NCBI GenBank assembly: GCA_020436025.1
Contig: JAGQYP010000028.1
Location: 1 to 49,553 of the forward strand
DNA from: Crocinitomicaceae bacterium
GTDB taxonomy: Bacteria; Bacteroidota; Bacteroidia; Flavobacteriales_D; Crocinitomicaceae
Direction of reading: 5' to 3'
Length of the DNA: 49,553 nt
In this document: piece by piece, positions 25,633 through 34,235 of the stretch
Position numbering within the stretch: the first letter of the stretch is position 1
How the letters are laid out: every line of letters starts with the position of its first letter
The notes under the pieces: model-generated
Seen by the model: the letters and a program-made list of their open reading frames with translations, nothing else
Told to the model about the DNA's origin: nothing
The model's database searches: none
Made by a program: the position numbers and the translations under genes

Positions 25633-26156
25633 TCAGTGGTAAACTTAAAGGTAAATACATCGCTTTTCCGAAAAATTTTCATTCGCGCCCTACAACCGAT
25701 CGCGCCAGAGAAGCTCTTTTTAGCATTATCGATTCTCAGTATGAGTTTGATGGCCTAAAAGTACTGGATTTGTTTTTTGGTACTGGCAGCATCAGTTTGG
25801 AATTCATTTCTAGAGGATCTAGTCGGGTGGTGAGTGTCGACAATAATTTTCATTCGATCAAACACCTCAATAAATTCATTGATGGTGAAAAAGTGGAGAA
25901 TATCCAAACTTTGAAATCGGACTACAAAACCTTTATCCAAAACAATCAAGAGCAATTTGACATCATTTTTGCCGATCCTCCTTTCGACATGCCTGAGGTG
26001 GAAGAAATACCGGATTTAATCTTCTCTTCTGATTGTCTGACTGAAATTGGCACTTTGATTGTAGAACATTCTGATAGGATTGACTTCTCCTCTCATCCTA
26101 AATTTGTAGATTTAAGGCGATATGGGGGAGTAAATTTTTCCTTTTTTGAAGTGTAA
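25623..26156 (+). CDS. rsmD: 16S rRNA (guanine966-N2)-methyltransferase RsmD
   Basis: A methyltransferase of 177 residues that uses S-adenosylmethionine to methylate G966 of 16S rRNA. It starts at GTG 25623 with MRIISGKLKGK, the typical family opening, followed by RPTTDRAREALF. The SAM-binding motif is VLDLFFGTGSISLE, and the catalytic motif IV is IIFADPPFD. The length is near the usual 180-200. The start overlaps the end of the DUF3822 gene by 10 bases, and coaD follows after 11 bases. rsmD-coaD pairing is frequent in bacteria. Confidence 0.95.
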   Translation: MRIISGKLKGKYIAFPKNFHSRPTTDRAREALFSIIDSQYEFDGLKVLDLFFGTGSISLEFISRGSSRVVSVDNNFHSIKHLNKFIDGEKVENIQTLKSDYKTFIQNNQEQFDIIFADPPFDMPEVEEIPDLIFSSDCLTEIGTLIVEHSDRIDFSSHPKFVDLRRYGGVNFSFFEV

Positions 26157-26167
26157 AAACGAATAGT

Positions 26168-26632
26168 ATGTCTAAAGTAGTTGTATTTCCAGGTTCCTTT
26201 GATCCTTTCACCAAAGGTCACGAAGAAATTGTTAACCGAGGCCTAGAGATCTTTGATAAGGTGATCATTGCCATCGGTGAGAATTCACAGAAAAACTACC
26301 TCTTCAGCTTGGAAAGTAGAATTCAGCATATTGCATCCATTTTTGAGGGAATGGAAAATGTAGAGATCAAATCTTTTACAGGTTTGACCGTAGATTTTGT
26401 CAGCGCTCAAAATACCAACTTGATCTTAAGAGGATTGCGAAATTCTTCAGACTTCAATTTTGAAAGAACCATTGCACAAATGAACCATGAGATCAAAGAT
26501 GTAGAATCTGTATTTTTAATGACAACTCCTGAACTTTCTGCAATAAATTCTTCGGTGATCCGTGATATTAAGAAAAACGGAGGTGATATTTCGAAGTTTG
26601 TAACAAATGATCATTTCCTAGCTTATAATTAA
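26168..26632 (+). CDS. coaD: Phosphopantetheine adenylyltransferase
   Basis: This enzyme catalyses the penultimate step of coenzyme A synthesis, joining 4'-phosphopantetheine and ATP to form dephospho-CoA. The 154 residues match the family length. The nucleotidyltransferase motif FPGSFDPFTKGH (residues 7-18) carries the T/HxGH-type site with His18. LILRGLRNSSDFNFE is the conserved pantetheine-contact region, and INSSVIRDI corresponds to the ISSSxVR motif. It follows rsmD by 11 bases and precedes the TlpA-like gene by 12, so it is probably in one operon. Confidence 0.97.
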   Translation: MSKVVVFPGSFDPFTKGHEEIVNRGLEIFDKVIIAIGENSQKNYLFSLESRIQHIASIFEGMENVEIKSFTGLTVDFVSAQNTNLILRGLRNSSDFNFERTIAQMNHEIKDVESVFLMTTPELSAINSSVIRDIKKNGGDISKFVTNDHFLAYN

Positions 26633-26644
26633 TAAAGAAACCAG

Positions 26645-28114
26645 ATGACGAAAGCCCTTTTTATTTTCATATCCCTATTTGTATCCTTATTGTCTTTTGG
26701 GCAAACAACCGTAATTGGATTTGCCCCTGAATTTATCGGGAAAGAAGCCAATATTTACCTTGTGGATGACTTCATTACCAACAAAAGAAAACAAGTTGGG
26801 ACGGGAATTGTGGAAGCCAAAGACAGTTCTTTTCATATTTCCTTTGAAAATAAAGAGATCAATAAAGCTGTAGTCGAAATTGGGAATATTGTTGGGTACT
26901 TGTATGTAGATCAAGGGAAAACCTATGAAGTAATTTTCAGACCCGTTTCCAAAGACCCAAAAAGGCTGACAGAGAATGTGATTGTACTTTCTTTTCTGAA
27001 TTTGCCAGAAGACGATATCAATTACAAGATTCTCGCTTTTGACATGTGGGTGGATGATTTTCTCTTTAAACATTATTACAAATCACATGTAAACGCGGGT
27101 TCAGTAAAAAGTGATTCTCTAACGGATGAAAGAGCAAGAACCGATTTCTTTTCTGAATTGGATACTTTCAAGATTTATGTTGACGATTATTACAGAGACG
27201 AACAAAATGTTTTCTTTCTGAACTATATCAAATATTCCGTAGCTCAATTGGATAATTTGCATCATAAAAAGATGACAAACAACGAAGGAATCAAGCGATT
27301 TGAAACTTATTTAAAAGATGTTCCCATTCACTACAATAATGAGAAATTCATGAACTATTTCAAGTTCTTTTTCTCGGAATATTTCTCTACCCTACCACAT
27401 AGCAATGAGGAGGATATTATTCGTGCCATTCACAAACAAAGTCCAAGAGAATTGTGGAAAGCGTTGGCCTTTGATTATAGATTGACCAATCCACAACATA
27501 AAGAACTTGTCATGATTCTGGCTTTAGGTGAATCTTATTATTCCATGCCTTACGAGCAAAATGACATTATTATCATCATGGACTCCTTGACTCAAATATC
27601 AAGAGTGCCGCAAAACAAGATCATTTGTCAGAACATTTTAAATGAAATCACGAGTTTGATGCCGGGTTATCCCGCTCCTGTAATTGCTTTGAATGATGGT
27701 GGGAAAGAACCAAAAGCGTGGATCAATTATGAAGGATATCATATTTATGTTTCGTTTTTTGAGACTTGGTGTACCGAGTGTATCAAGGAAATGCGTATCA
27801 TAAAATCGATGAGTGAGAAATACGAAGGTGCGGTGAAATTTGTATCGATTTGTACTGATTCTGATCCTGAAAATTTTGCCAAATTCAGAAAAAATCACCC
27901 TGAATTCGATTGGGATTTTTACCATGTCAGTGGCAATAAAAATGAGGTTTTATCTAAGTTCAAAGTAAAGGATCTTCCAGCTTATTTCTTGTTGGATCAA
28001 GATGGTTTTATTGTTCAGGCTCCAGCCCAATCACCAGTACCAGATGGTGAGTACGAAACCATCGAAAAGACTTTTGACGAAATCATAAAGGCTCTCAAAT
28101 ATAGAAATGAGTAG
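26645..28114 (+). CDS. Exported TlpA-like thioredoxin-fold protein
   Basis: A 489-residue protein with a signal peptide (MTKALFIFISLFVSLLSFGQ), a long N-terminal domain of unknown type resembling DUF4369-like beta regions, and a C-terminal thioredoxin fold (about residues 340-485). The active site is ETWCTEC (C376 and C379), in the place of the WCxPC of TlpA/ResA; the residue before the second Cys is Glu rather than Pro. FKVKDLPAYFLLD carries the cis-Pro. It probably reduces or exchanges disulfides in the periplasm. It overlaps the kinase gene by 8 bases, suggesting coupling. Confidence 0.85.
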   Translation: MTKALFIFISLFVSLLSFGQTTVIGFAPEFIGKEANIYLVDDFITNKRKQVGTGIVEAKDSSFHISFENKEINKAVVEIGNIVGYLYVDQGKTYEVIFRPVSKDPKRLTENVIVLSFLNLPEDDINYKILAFDMWVDDFLFKHYYKSHVNAGSVKSDSLTDERARTDFFSELDTFKIYVDDYYRDEQNVFFLNYIKYSVAQLDNLHHKKMTNNEGIKRFETYLKDVPIHYNNEKFMNYFKFFFSEYFSTLPHSNEEDIIRAIHKQSPRELWKALAFDYRLTNPQHKELVMILALGESYYSMPYEQNDIIIIMDSLTQISRVPQNKIICQNILNEITSLMPGYPAPVIALNDGGKEPKAWINYEGYHIYVSFFETWCTECIKEMRIIKSMSEKYEGAVKFVSICTDSDPENFAKFRKNHPEFDWDFYHVSGNKNEVLSKFKVKDLPAYFLLDQDGFIVQAPAQSPVPDGEYETIEKTFDEIIKALKYRNE

Positions 28115-28958
28115 CTCTGATCCAATTGTTCTGGGTTCTGGGAATTTTTCTACAACCTATCTCAAATCGGAGCAAGGGAAGGACTTTGTTTTAAAACGTA
28201 TCAAACCCAAACATCGGGACAATCCAAAAGTTATACGGATATTCGAAAATGAAGAATTATTTCAATTCGATCGGGAAGGCTTGCCCAAAGATGTTCGTTA
28301 TTTCGAAGATTATGGAGATCATTTTTTAGTCAAACCATTTGTTGCAGGCAAATCTCTTGAAGAGCTTCGAAAAGAATTGAAAGGTGAGCAATTGAAACAA
28401 ATTATTCTCGAACTTCTGGAACTACTCATCTATCTCGAAGAAAATGAAATCACACATTGCGACATCAAACCTTCCAATGTGCTTTTGGGAGAAGATGGGA
28501 AAGTCCATTTACTGGATTTTGGTTTGGCTCAGAGATTGGGAGACCCCAAAATAAATTACACCTTATTTTCCCTCGGATTTGCTGCCCCTGAACTTATTTT
28601 GAATAGAAGAATGATTGTCGACACGCGATCCGATATTTATTCATTAGGCATGTTGCTTTATTTCATGATTCTGGGACAACTGCCCTACACAGACGACAAT
28701 CCAAGTCATTTTACGCAATTGCAAATTACCTACCCCATTCCTTCTTCCAAAAAGGTAGATAAAAACCTAATGCAGCTCATTTTGAAATGTTGTCACAAAT
28801 ACCAATTTGAACTTCCACCCAATCGTTATCAAGATTTGGATTTGGACAAAAGACTTTGGGCTGGAATGAAGGAGCGATATCAGAGTTTTTCAGATGTAAA
28901 AAGCGAAATTGAATCCTTTCCAGCCTCTGCTTTTCAAAAGAAAAGGTCTCTATTCTAA
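28107..28958 (+). CDS. Eukaryotic-type Ser/Thr protein kinase (non-RD)
   Basis: A cytoplasmic kinase of 283 residues with no sensor or membrane domain. The nucleotide loop is GSGNFS (residues 10-15), the ATP-binding Lys is K30 in FVLKRIK, and the catalytic loop is HCDIKPSN (D119, K121, N124). The metal motif is DFGLAQ (D137), followed by the activation segment and APE. The Arg before the catalytic Asp is replaced by Cys, so it is a non-RD kinase and probably does not need activation-loop phosphorylation. All the catalytic residues are intact. It starts 8 bases inside the TlpA-like gene. The substrate is unknown. Confidence 0.9.
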   Translation: MSSSDPIVLGSGNFSTTYLKSEQGKDFVLKRIKPKHRDNPKVIRIFENEELFQFDREGLPKDVRYFEDYGDHFLVKPFVAGKSLEELRKELKGEQLKQIILELLELLIYLEENEITHCDIKPSNVLLGEDGKVHLLDFGLAQRLGDPKINYTLFSLGFAAPELILNRRMIVDTRSDIYSLGMLLYFMILGQLPYTDDNPSHFTQLQITYPIPSSKKVDKNLMQLILKCCHKYQFELPPNRYQDLDLDKRLWAGMKERYQSFSDVKSEIESFPASAFQKKRSLF

Positions 28959-29066
28959 AATCTAAATAAAAGTTAAATTCTGATTCACCAAGCCACCATT
29001 TGTATTTTCCCCTCGTTTTTCATTAAATTCGTTCCAACGAATAACAAACTAAAACAAACGAACTCC

Positions 29067-31511
29067 ATGCATAAAATCATTTTGATTTTCGCAATTCTTT
29101 TGGTCAATGCCTCTTGGGCAAACAAAAATCCTGCAGAGATTTATCAGAATTTACTCAAATTCAAATCCATGAAACGTGTGCTCTACATTGCTGCACACCC
29201 GGATGATGAAAATACCCGAGCCTTAGCAAACTTTTCTCTAGGAGAAAATGCGGAAACCGCTTATTTATCCTTGACACGTGGAGATGGAGGACAAAACCTC
29301 ATCGGAAGCGAATTAAGTGAAGATTTAGGGATTTTGAGAACACAGGAACTTCTAGCTGCACGTTCCTACGATAAAGCCAATCAGTTTTTTACCCGAGCAG
29401 TTGATTTTGGTTATTCCAAGTCACCGGAAGAATCCATGGAAAAATGGGGAAAAGATCTTATTCTTTCTGATGTGGTTTTAGTGATTCGAAAATTTAAGCC
29501 GGATGTCATCATCACAAGATTTCCTCCAGATGAAAGAGGAGGACACGGACACCACACTGCCTCAGCCGTGTTGGCCATTGAAGGTTTAGAAAAAGCAGCT
29601 GATCCGAATTTTGAACCAGAACAAGTAAAACTATACGGTACTTGGAAGGCATCTGCAGTGTATTGGAACTCTTCTTCTTGGTGGGACGATTCGCTTCCAA
29701 CCAAATCCAAAGACAATCCCAAATACCTTGTTCAAGACATTGGAGGATACAATTCTTTGTTAGGAATGTCTTACAACGAAATCGGAACCATTGCGAGATC
29801 TCAGCACAAGTGCCAGGGATTCGGAGCCATTATTGAAAGAGGATCACGAATAGAATATTTTGAACATTTAGCGGGAGAACAACTCACAAACTTTTTTCAA
29901 AAAGAACATCATACTTGGTCCGATCTCATCAACAAAGACTTTGAAAAAGAACTCAATCAAATTGTCAATGACTTCGATTTCATCCACCCTGAAAAGAACA
30001 TTGCATCTCTATTTAAAATTAGATCTTCGGTTCTAAAAATGCCTAATTCCTATTTGAAATCGGAAAAACTAAATCGGATTAATCAAATCATCATTGACTG
30101 CGCTGGCTTGTACATGGAGGCAACTTCAGAAGACTTCGCCCAATCCAGAGACAAACAACTGAAAAGTAAACTTACCTTTTTGGTTCGCTCCGATGCCAAT
30201 GTTGTGGTGAATTACTATTGGTTGACAGACAAAGATATTATCGACATGAAGTCGGCGAATCTTACAAAAAATGAACCTTTCAGCCATGAATTTGATTTAA
30301 ATAAAACGAGCTTACTTTCTAACCCTTATTGGTTGCTGAGAGAATATCAAAACACATATCAAGTTGAAAACAAGGCACTACTGGGGTTCCCGGAAAATCC
30401 GCCTTCATTTGTAGGAAATGTCTCTCTTTCCATCAACGGAGAAGAATTAGAGGTTCAACTACCTTTTGAATTTGTAGAAAGAGATCCCGCTTATGGTGAA
30501 AGAAGAAGAGAAGTGGTGGCGAGTCCACTTTACACCGCAAATTTTGAGCAGAAAATAGCTCTGTTTCAGCCTGGAAATTCTAAAACGGTGAAAATTCGTT
30601 TTCATTCCTTTGCGGACAAATTAGATACAAAAGTGCAATTATTGGCTCCTGAAGGTTGGACCGTTGAGCCTTCAACCATTCAACTTTCTGCAGATCGCAA
30701 ACATCAGGAAGTTTTTCAGGAAGTGAAGATTACCGCAAGTTCAAATAGTAAAAGAGGAAAATTGTCTTTGATAGATGATCAAAAAAATCAGGTTCATTCT
30801 TACACAGAGATTGCCTACGATCATATTCCAAAGCAAGTGATTTTTAAACTGTCGCAAATAGAACTCATCAAACTGGATGCGAAAACCAATCCCAAGAAAA
30901 TTGCCTATATCAAGGGAGTTGAGGACGCTGTTCCAGATGGTATTCGCGAGCTTGGTTTGGATTTGAAATTATTTGAAGTTGAAGAATTAGCCGATTTGGA
31001 TCTTTCTAAATTTGATGTGGTAGTACTCGGAATTCGTATCTACAATGTCAAGCAGGAATTGAAAAATTTCGATGAGAAATTGTTCCAGTTTGTTGAAAAT
31101 GGAGGAAGAGTCATCATGCAATACAACACAGCCTCCCGTTGGGTAAAAGAACAAAGTTATGGTCCAAAACCATTTGAATTGGGTCGAAAAAGAGTTACGG
31201 AAGAAGATGCAGAAGTCACTTTTCTGGAAAAAGAGCATCCCGTACTGAACAATCCGAATAAAATCAGCAAGAAAGACTTCGAAAATTGGGTTCAGGAAAG
31301 AGGATTGTACTTTGCTGAAACATGGGATGAAAGTTACATACCTATTTTAGCTTGGAACGACAAAGGGGAAGAACCAACCAAAGGTAGTTTATTGATTCTG
31401 GATCATGGAAAAGGACAGTTTATTTATACAGGAATATCCTTTTTCAGGGAATTACCTAACGGAGTAGAAGGCGCATTTAAACTTATTGCCAACTTATTGA
31501 GCTATGAATAA
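29067..31511 (+). CDS. Exported PIG-L family deacetylase with a C-terminal GATase-like domain
   Basis: An 814-residue protein with a signal peptide (MHKIILIFAILLVNASWA). The PIG-L/LmbE zinc-dependent N-deacetylase domain spans about residues 30-270. The metal motif is AHPDDE (H44, D46, D47, E48), and GGHGHH (H160-H163) supplies further ligands. These enzymes remove acetyl groups from amino sugars. The middle is beta-rich, and the last 200 residues resemble a class I glutamine-amidotransferase-like fold (FDVVVLGIRIYNV, about 650-662), as in ThuA-type proteins. It is probably periplasmic and, together with the symporter downstream, may handle an amino sugar or glycan. It overlaps the next small gene by 8 bases. 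Confidence 0.88.
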   Translation: MHKIILIFAILLVNASWANKNPAEIYQNLLKFKSMKRVLYIAAHPDDENTRALANFSLGENAETAYLSLTRGDGGQNLIGSELSEDLGILRTQELLAARSYDKANQFFTRAVDFGYSKSPEESMEKWGKDLILSDVVLVIRKFKPDVIITRFPPDERGGHGHHTASAVLAIEGLEKAADPNFEPEQVKLYGTWKASAVYWNSSSWWDDSLPTKSKDNPKYLVQDIGGYNSLLGMSYNEIGTIARSQHKCQGFGAIIERGSRIEYFEHLAGEQLTNFFQKEHHTWSDLINKDFEKELNQIVNDFDFIHPEKNIASLFKIRSSVLKMPNSYLKSEKLNRINQIIIDCAGLYMEATSEDFAQSRDKQLKSKLTFLVRSDANVVVNYYWLTDKDIIDMKSANLTKNEPFSHEFDLNKTSLLSNPYWLLREYQNTYQVENKALLGFPENPPSFVGNVSLSINGEELEVQLPFEFVERDPAYGERRREVVASPLYTANFEQKIALFQPGNSKTVKIRFHSFADKLDTKVQLLAPEGWTVEPSTIQLSADRKHQEVFQEVKITASSNSKRGKLSLIDDQKNQVHSYTEIAYDHIPKQVIFKLSQIELIKLDAKTNPKKIAYIKGVEDAVPDGIRELGLDLKLFEVEELADLDLSKFDVVVLGIRIYNVKQELKNFDEKLFQFVENGGRVIMQYNTASRWVKEQSYGPKPFELGRKRVTEEDAEVTFLEKEHPVLNNPNKISKKDFENWVQERGLYFAETWDESYIPILAWNDKGEEPTKGSLLILDHGKGQFIYTGISFFRELPNGVEGAFKLIANLLSYE

Positions 31512-31644
31512 AGAGCAAGAAGAAATAATCGATTCTAATTCTGAATTGGAGTCAAAAACCAACTGGACGGCTTGGTATATTGGGGTTTTAGGATTTCTTC
31601 TGATTCAAATTATTGTGTATTATCTAATTACTAAATCGTATTAA
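31504..31644 (+). CDS. Small single-TM protein (46 residues) between deacetylase and symporter
   Basis: Read directly from the sequence: ATG at 31504, stop TAA at 31642-31644. The protein begins MNKEQEEIIDSNSELESKTN, an acidic cytoplasmic-looking tail, and continues with one hydrophobic helix (WTAWYIGVLGFLLIQIIVYY) ending LITKSY. The start overlaps the deacetylase stop by 8 bases, and the symporter GTG begins 2 bases after its stop, so translation is probably coupled along all three. Its size and position suggest an accessory subunit of the symporter, which is inference. Confidence 0.8.
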   Translation: MNKEQEEIIDSNSELESKTNWTAWYIGVLGFLLIQIIVYYLITKSY

Positions 31645-31646
31645 GA

Positions 31647-33356
31647 GTGAGTGGATTAGATTGGCTGATATTAGGATTGACTCTCGCTCTAATTGTTGGA
31701 TACGGAACTTGGAAAACCCGTAAAAACAACAATTTAGAGGGCTATTTGAAGGGTAATAATTCTGAGAATTGGGCCACCATCGGACTTTCCATCATGGCTA
31801 CTCAAGCTAGTGCCATCACCTTCCTTTCTACCCCCGGACAAGCCTATGAAAGCGGAATGGGATTCGTGCAATTCTATTTTGGTTTGCCTATTGCCATGGT
31901 ATTGATTTCGGTCTTTTTCTTACCCATCTATTATCGTTTAAAAGTTTATACTGCCTACGAATATCTTGAAAGTAGATTTGATGTTCGAGTTCGAGCATTT
32001 ACGGCATTTCTGTTCTTAATATCTCGTGGATTAGCCGCTGGAATCACCATCTACGCACCAGCGATCATTTTGTCAGCCTTGTTGGGATGGAACCTACAAC
32101 TGACCTGCGTTCTGATCGGAGGATTAGTCATCGTTTATACCGTATCGGGAGGAAGTAGAGCCGTTTCTTTAACTCAGAAATGGCAAATGGGTGTGATTAT
32201 GGGGGGAATGTTTTTGGCTTTCTATTATGTTCTCCAAAGCTTTCCCGAAGGCATGGGCATGATGGATGGTGTTCAAATAGCTGGAGAATTAGGCAAAATG
32301 AACATCATTGATACCTCAACCGATATTGACAATCGATATACTTTACTTTCTGGATTGACAGGTGGATTGTTTCTTTCTCTCTCTTATTTTGGGACAGATC
32401 AATCTCAAGTACAACGGTATTTGGGCGGAAAAAGCTTGAAAGAATCGCGCCTTGGTCTGATGTTCAATGGTTTGGTTAAAATTCCGATGCAATTTTTCAT
32501 TTTATTCATCGGGATCATGGTTTTTGTCACCTACCAATTTAATGAACCGCCTATTGTCTTCAATAAATCAGCAACCTCCATCAATACGGGGGAATATCCG
32601 GAATTGGTGAAAATTGAAAATGAATTCAAGGAGCTGCATTCTCAGAAGAAACAAATTTTGAGCAACTCAGACATCAGTGCAGATTTCCCTGTGAATATTG
32701 CCTCACCTAAAACAAAGGTGACCGATATAATGGCTAGACAAAATGAATTGAGAACGGCTTACAAGGAAAAACTCACTGAATTGGATCCAAATTATGAGGC
32801 TAAAGATTCTGATTATATTTTCTTGGATTTTGTTCTGAAATATTTACCTCACGGACTCATCGGATTGCTTCTCGCTGTTATTTTTTCTGCTGCCATGTCC
32901 TCAACTGCGGGAGAATTAAATGCGCTGGCTTCCACAACTACCATCGATTTCTACAAGAAGTTTTTCCAAAAAGAAAAGGTATCAGACAAAAGAGAATTGT
33001 TGATCAGTAAACTTCTAACTGTAGCCTGGGGAATCATTGCCATCGCTATTGCTTTAATCGCCGGACTATTTGAGAATTTAATCCAATTGGTGAATGTTTT
33101 AGGTTCTCTGTTTTACGGAACCATACTTGGAGTTTTCTTAGTAGCCTTTTTCATCAAATATGTTAAATCCAATGCTGTATTAATTGGCGGATTGGTGGCA
33201 GAAACGTTCATCTTATTTGCACATTTTACTAAGGATTTGGACTGGATGCCTAAAATTGAATTTTTGTATTACAATATTATAGGAAGTTTAATCGTAATTT
33301 TAACCGCGCTAATTACACAACTAGTTATTAATAAATCATTTAAAACAAAAACTTAA
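31647..33356 (+). CDS. Sodium:solute symporter (SSS family)
   Basis: An inner-membrane sodium-coupled transporter of 569 residues with about 13 to 14 helices. It starts at GTG 31647 (MSGLDWLILGLTLALIVGYG). Family features include QASAITFLSTPGQAYESG (about residues 53-70), SLSYFGTDQSQVQRYLGGKS (about 250-270), and the sodium-site region SAAMSSTAGELNALAS (about 415-430). An inserted hydrophilic loop of about 75 residues (about 315-390) lies before the later helices. The substrate is not predictable from sequence; the neighbouring deacetylase hints at a sugar or amino sugar. The DUF2911 gene follows after 4 bases. Confidence 0.92.
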   Translation: MSGLDWLILGLTLALIVGYGTWKTRKNNNLEGYLKGNNSENWATIGLSIMATQASAITFLSTPGQAYESGMGFVQFYFGLPIAMVLISVFFLPIYYRLKVYTAYEYLESRFDVRVRAFTAFLFLISRGLAAGITIYAPAIILSALLGWNLQLTCVLIGGLVIVYTVSGGSRAVSLTQKWQMGVIMGGMFLAFYYVLQSFPEGMGMMDGVQIAGELGKMNIIDTSTDIDNRYTLLSGLTGGLFLSLSYFGTDQSQVQRYLGGKSLKESRLGLMFNGLVKIPMQFFILFIGIMVFVTYQFNEPPIVFNKSATSINTGEYPELVKIENEFKELHSQKKQILSNSDISADFPVNIASPKTKVTDIMARQNELRTAYKEKLTELDPNYEAKDSDYIFLDFVLKYLPHGLIGLLLAVIFSAAMSSTAGELNALASTTTIDFYKKFFQKEKVSDKRELLISKLLTVAWGIIAIAIALIAGLFENLIQLVNVLGSLFYGTILGVFLVAFFIKYVKSNAVLIGGLVAETFILFAHFTKDLDWMPKIEFLYYNIIGSLIVILTALITQLVINKSFKTKT

Positions 33357-33360
33357 AGAA

Positions 33361-34200
33361 ATGAGAAAACTATTTTTTGCTCTTACAATTGGAGCTTTTA
33401 TCGGAACAACAACTGCACAGGAATTGCCAGCTCCAAGTCCTGGATGTAAAATTGAATCAAGAGTTGGATTAACAGATGTAACTTTGGAATATTCCAGACC
33501 AAGTGTAAAAGGGAGAGAAATTTTCGGATCTCTAGTACCTTACGACAAAGTATGGAGATTTGGTGCAAACAAAAACACGATGGTAACCTTCTCAACCGAC
33601 GTAACTATCGATGGTAAAGAATTGAAGGCTGGAACTTATTCCATTTTCGCTACTCCAAATAAAGAAGAGTGGACAATTGCTTTCAATACTGACACAGAAC
33701 AATGGGGAGCAGGAGGCTATACAACTGAAAAAGATGCGCTTTCTATCAAAGTAAAACCGGAAGAAGTTAAAAAGCACGAAACTTTTACCTTAATGGTGGG
33801 AAATTTAAGCAACAAAGGAGCTACCATTTGCATGGTATGGGACAATGTGAAAATTAAAATTCCATTTAAAGTGAAAACACATGCAATTGCTCTTGCGAAT
33901 ATCGAAGCAGCAATTAAAGAAGGAAAAGATCTTGATGTAGTTTATTATACAGCTGCTAGATATTTCCACTCAAGCAAAAATGATGATAAAACTGCAATGG
34001 AATACATCGAGAAGTCATTGAAAGTAAAAGAAAACTTCAAATGTTTGTTTTTACAAGCACAGATTTTTGAAGGTCAAGGAAAAATGAAAGAAGCAATTGA
34101 TTCAGCTGAAAAAGCTCAAAAATTAGCTTTAGAAGAGAAAAATGAAGGTTGGGCTAGTTATATCAAAGAAACTCTAGACGACTGGAGAAAGAAAAAATAA
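33361..34200 (+). CDS. Exported DUF2911 protein with TPR-like C-terminus
   Basis: A 279-residue protein with a signal peptide (MRKLFFALTIGAFIGTTTAQ). The DUF2911 domain covers about residues 22-165, with motifs VTLEYSRPSVKGREIFG, PYDKVWRFGANKNT and LKAGTYSIF, all typical of this beta-rich family of unknown function. The last 100 residues form helix pairs that resemble TPR repeats (AMEYIEKSLKVKENFKCLFL). It lies 4 bases after the symporter and ends the cluster at a terminator. A role in the same pathway as the deacetylase and symporter is inference. Confidence 0.88.
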   Translation: MRKLFFALTIGAFIGTTTAQELPAPSPGCKIESRVGLTDVTLEYSRPSVKGREIFGSLVPYDKVWRFGANKNTMVTFSTDVTIDGKELKAGTYSIFATPNKEEWTIAFNTDTEQWGAGGYTTEKDALSIKVKPEEVKKHETFTLMVGNLSNKGATICMVWDNVKIKIPFKVKTHAIALANIEAAIKEGKDLDVVYYTAARYFHSSKNDDKTAMEYIEKSLKVKENFKCLFLQAQIFEGQGKMKEAIDSAEKAQKLALEEKNEGWASYIKETLDDWRKKK

Positions 34201-34207
34201 GCAATAG

Positions 34208-34235
34208 AAAAGCGGTCTTTGGATCGCTTTTTTTA
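34208..34235 (+). terminator. Rho-independent terminator after the DUF2911 gene
   Basis: AAAAGCG (34208-34214) pairs with CGCTTTT (34225-34231) and is followed by more T to 34234. It abuts the end of the convergent phosphatase gene and may serve both directions. Confidence 0.75.
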
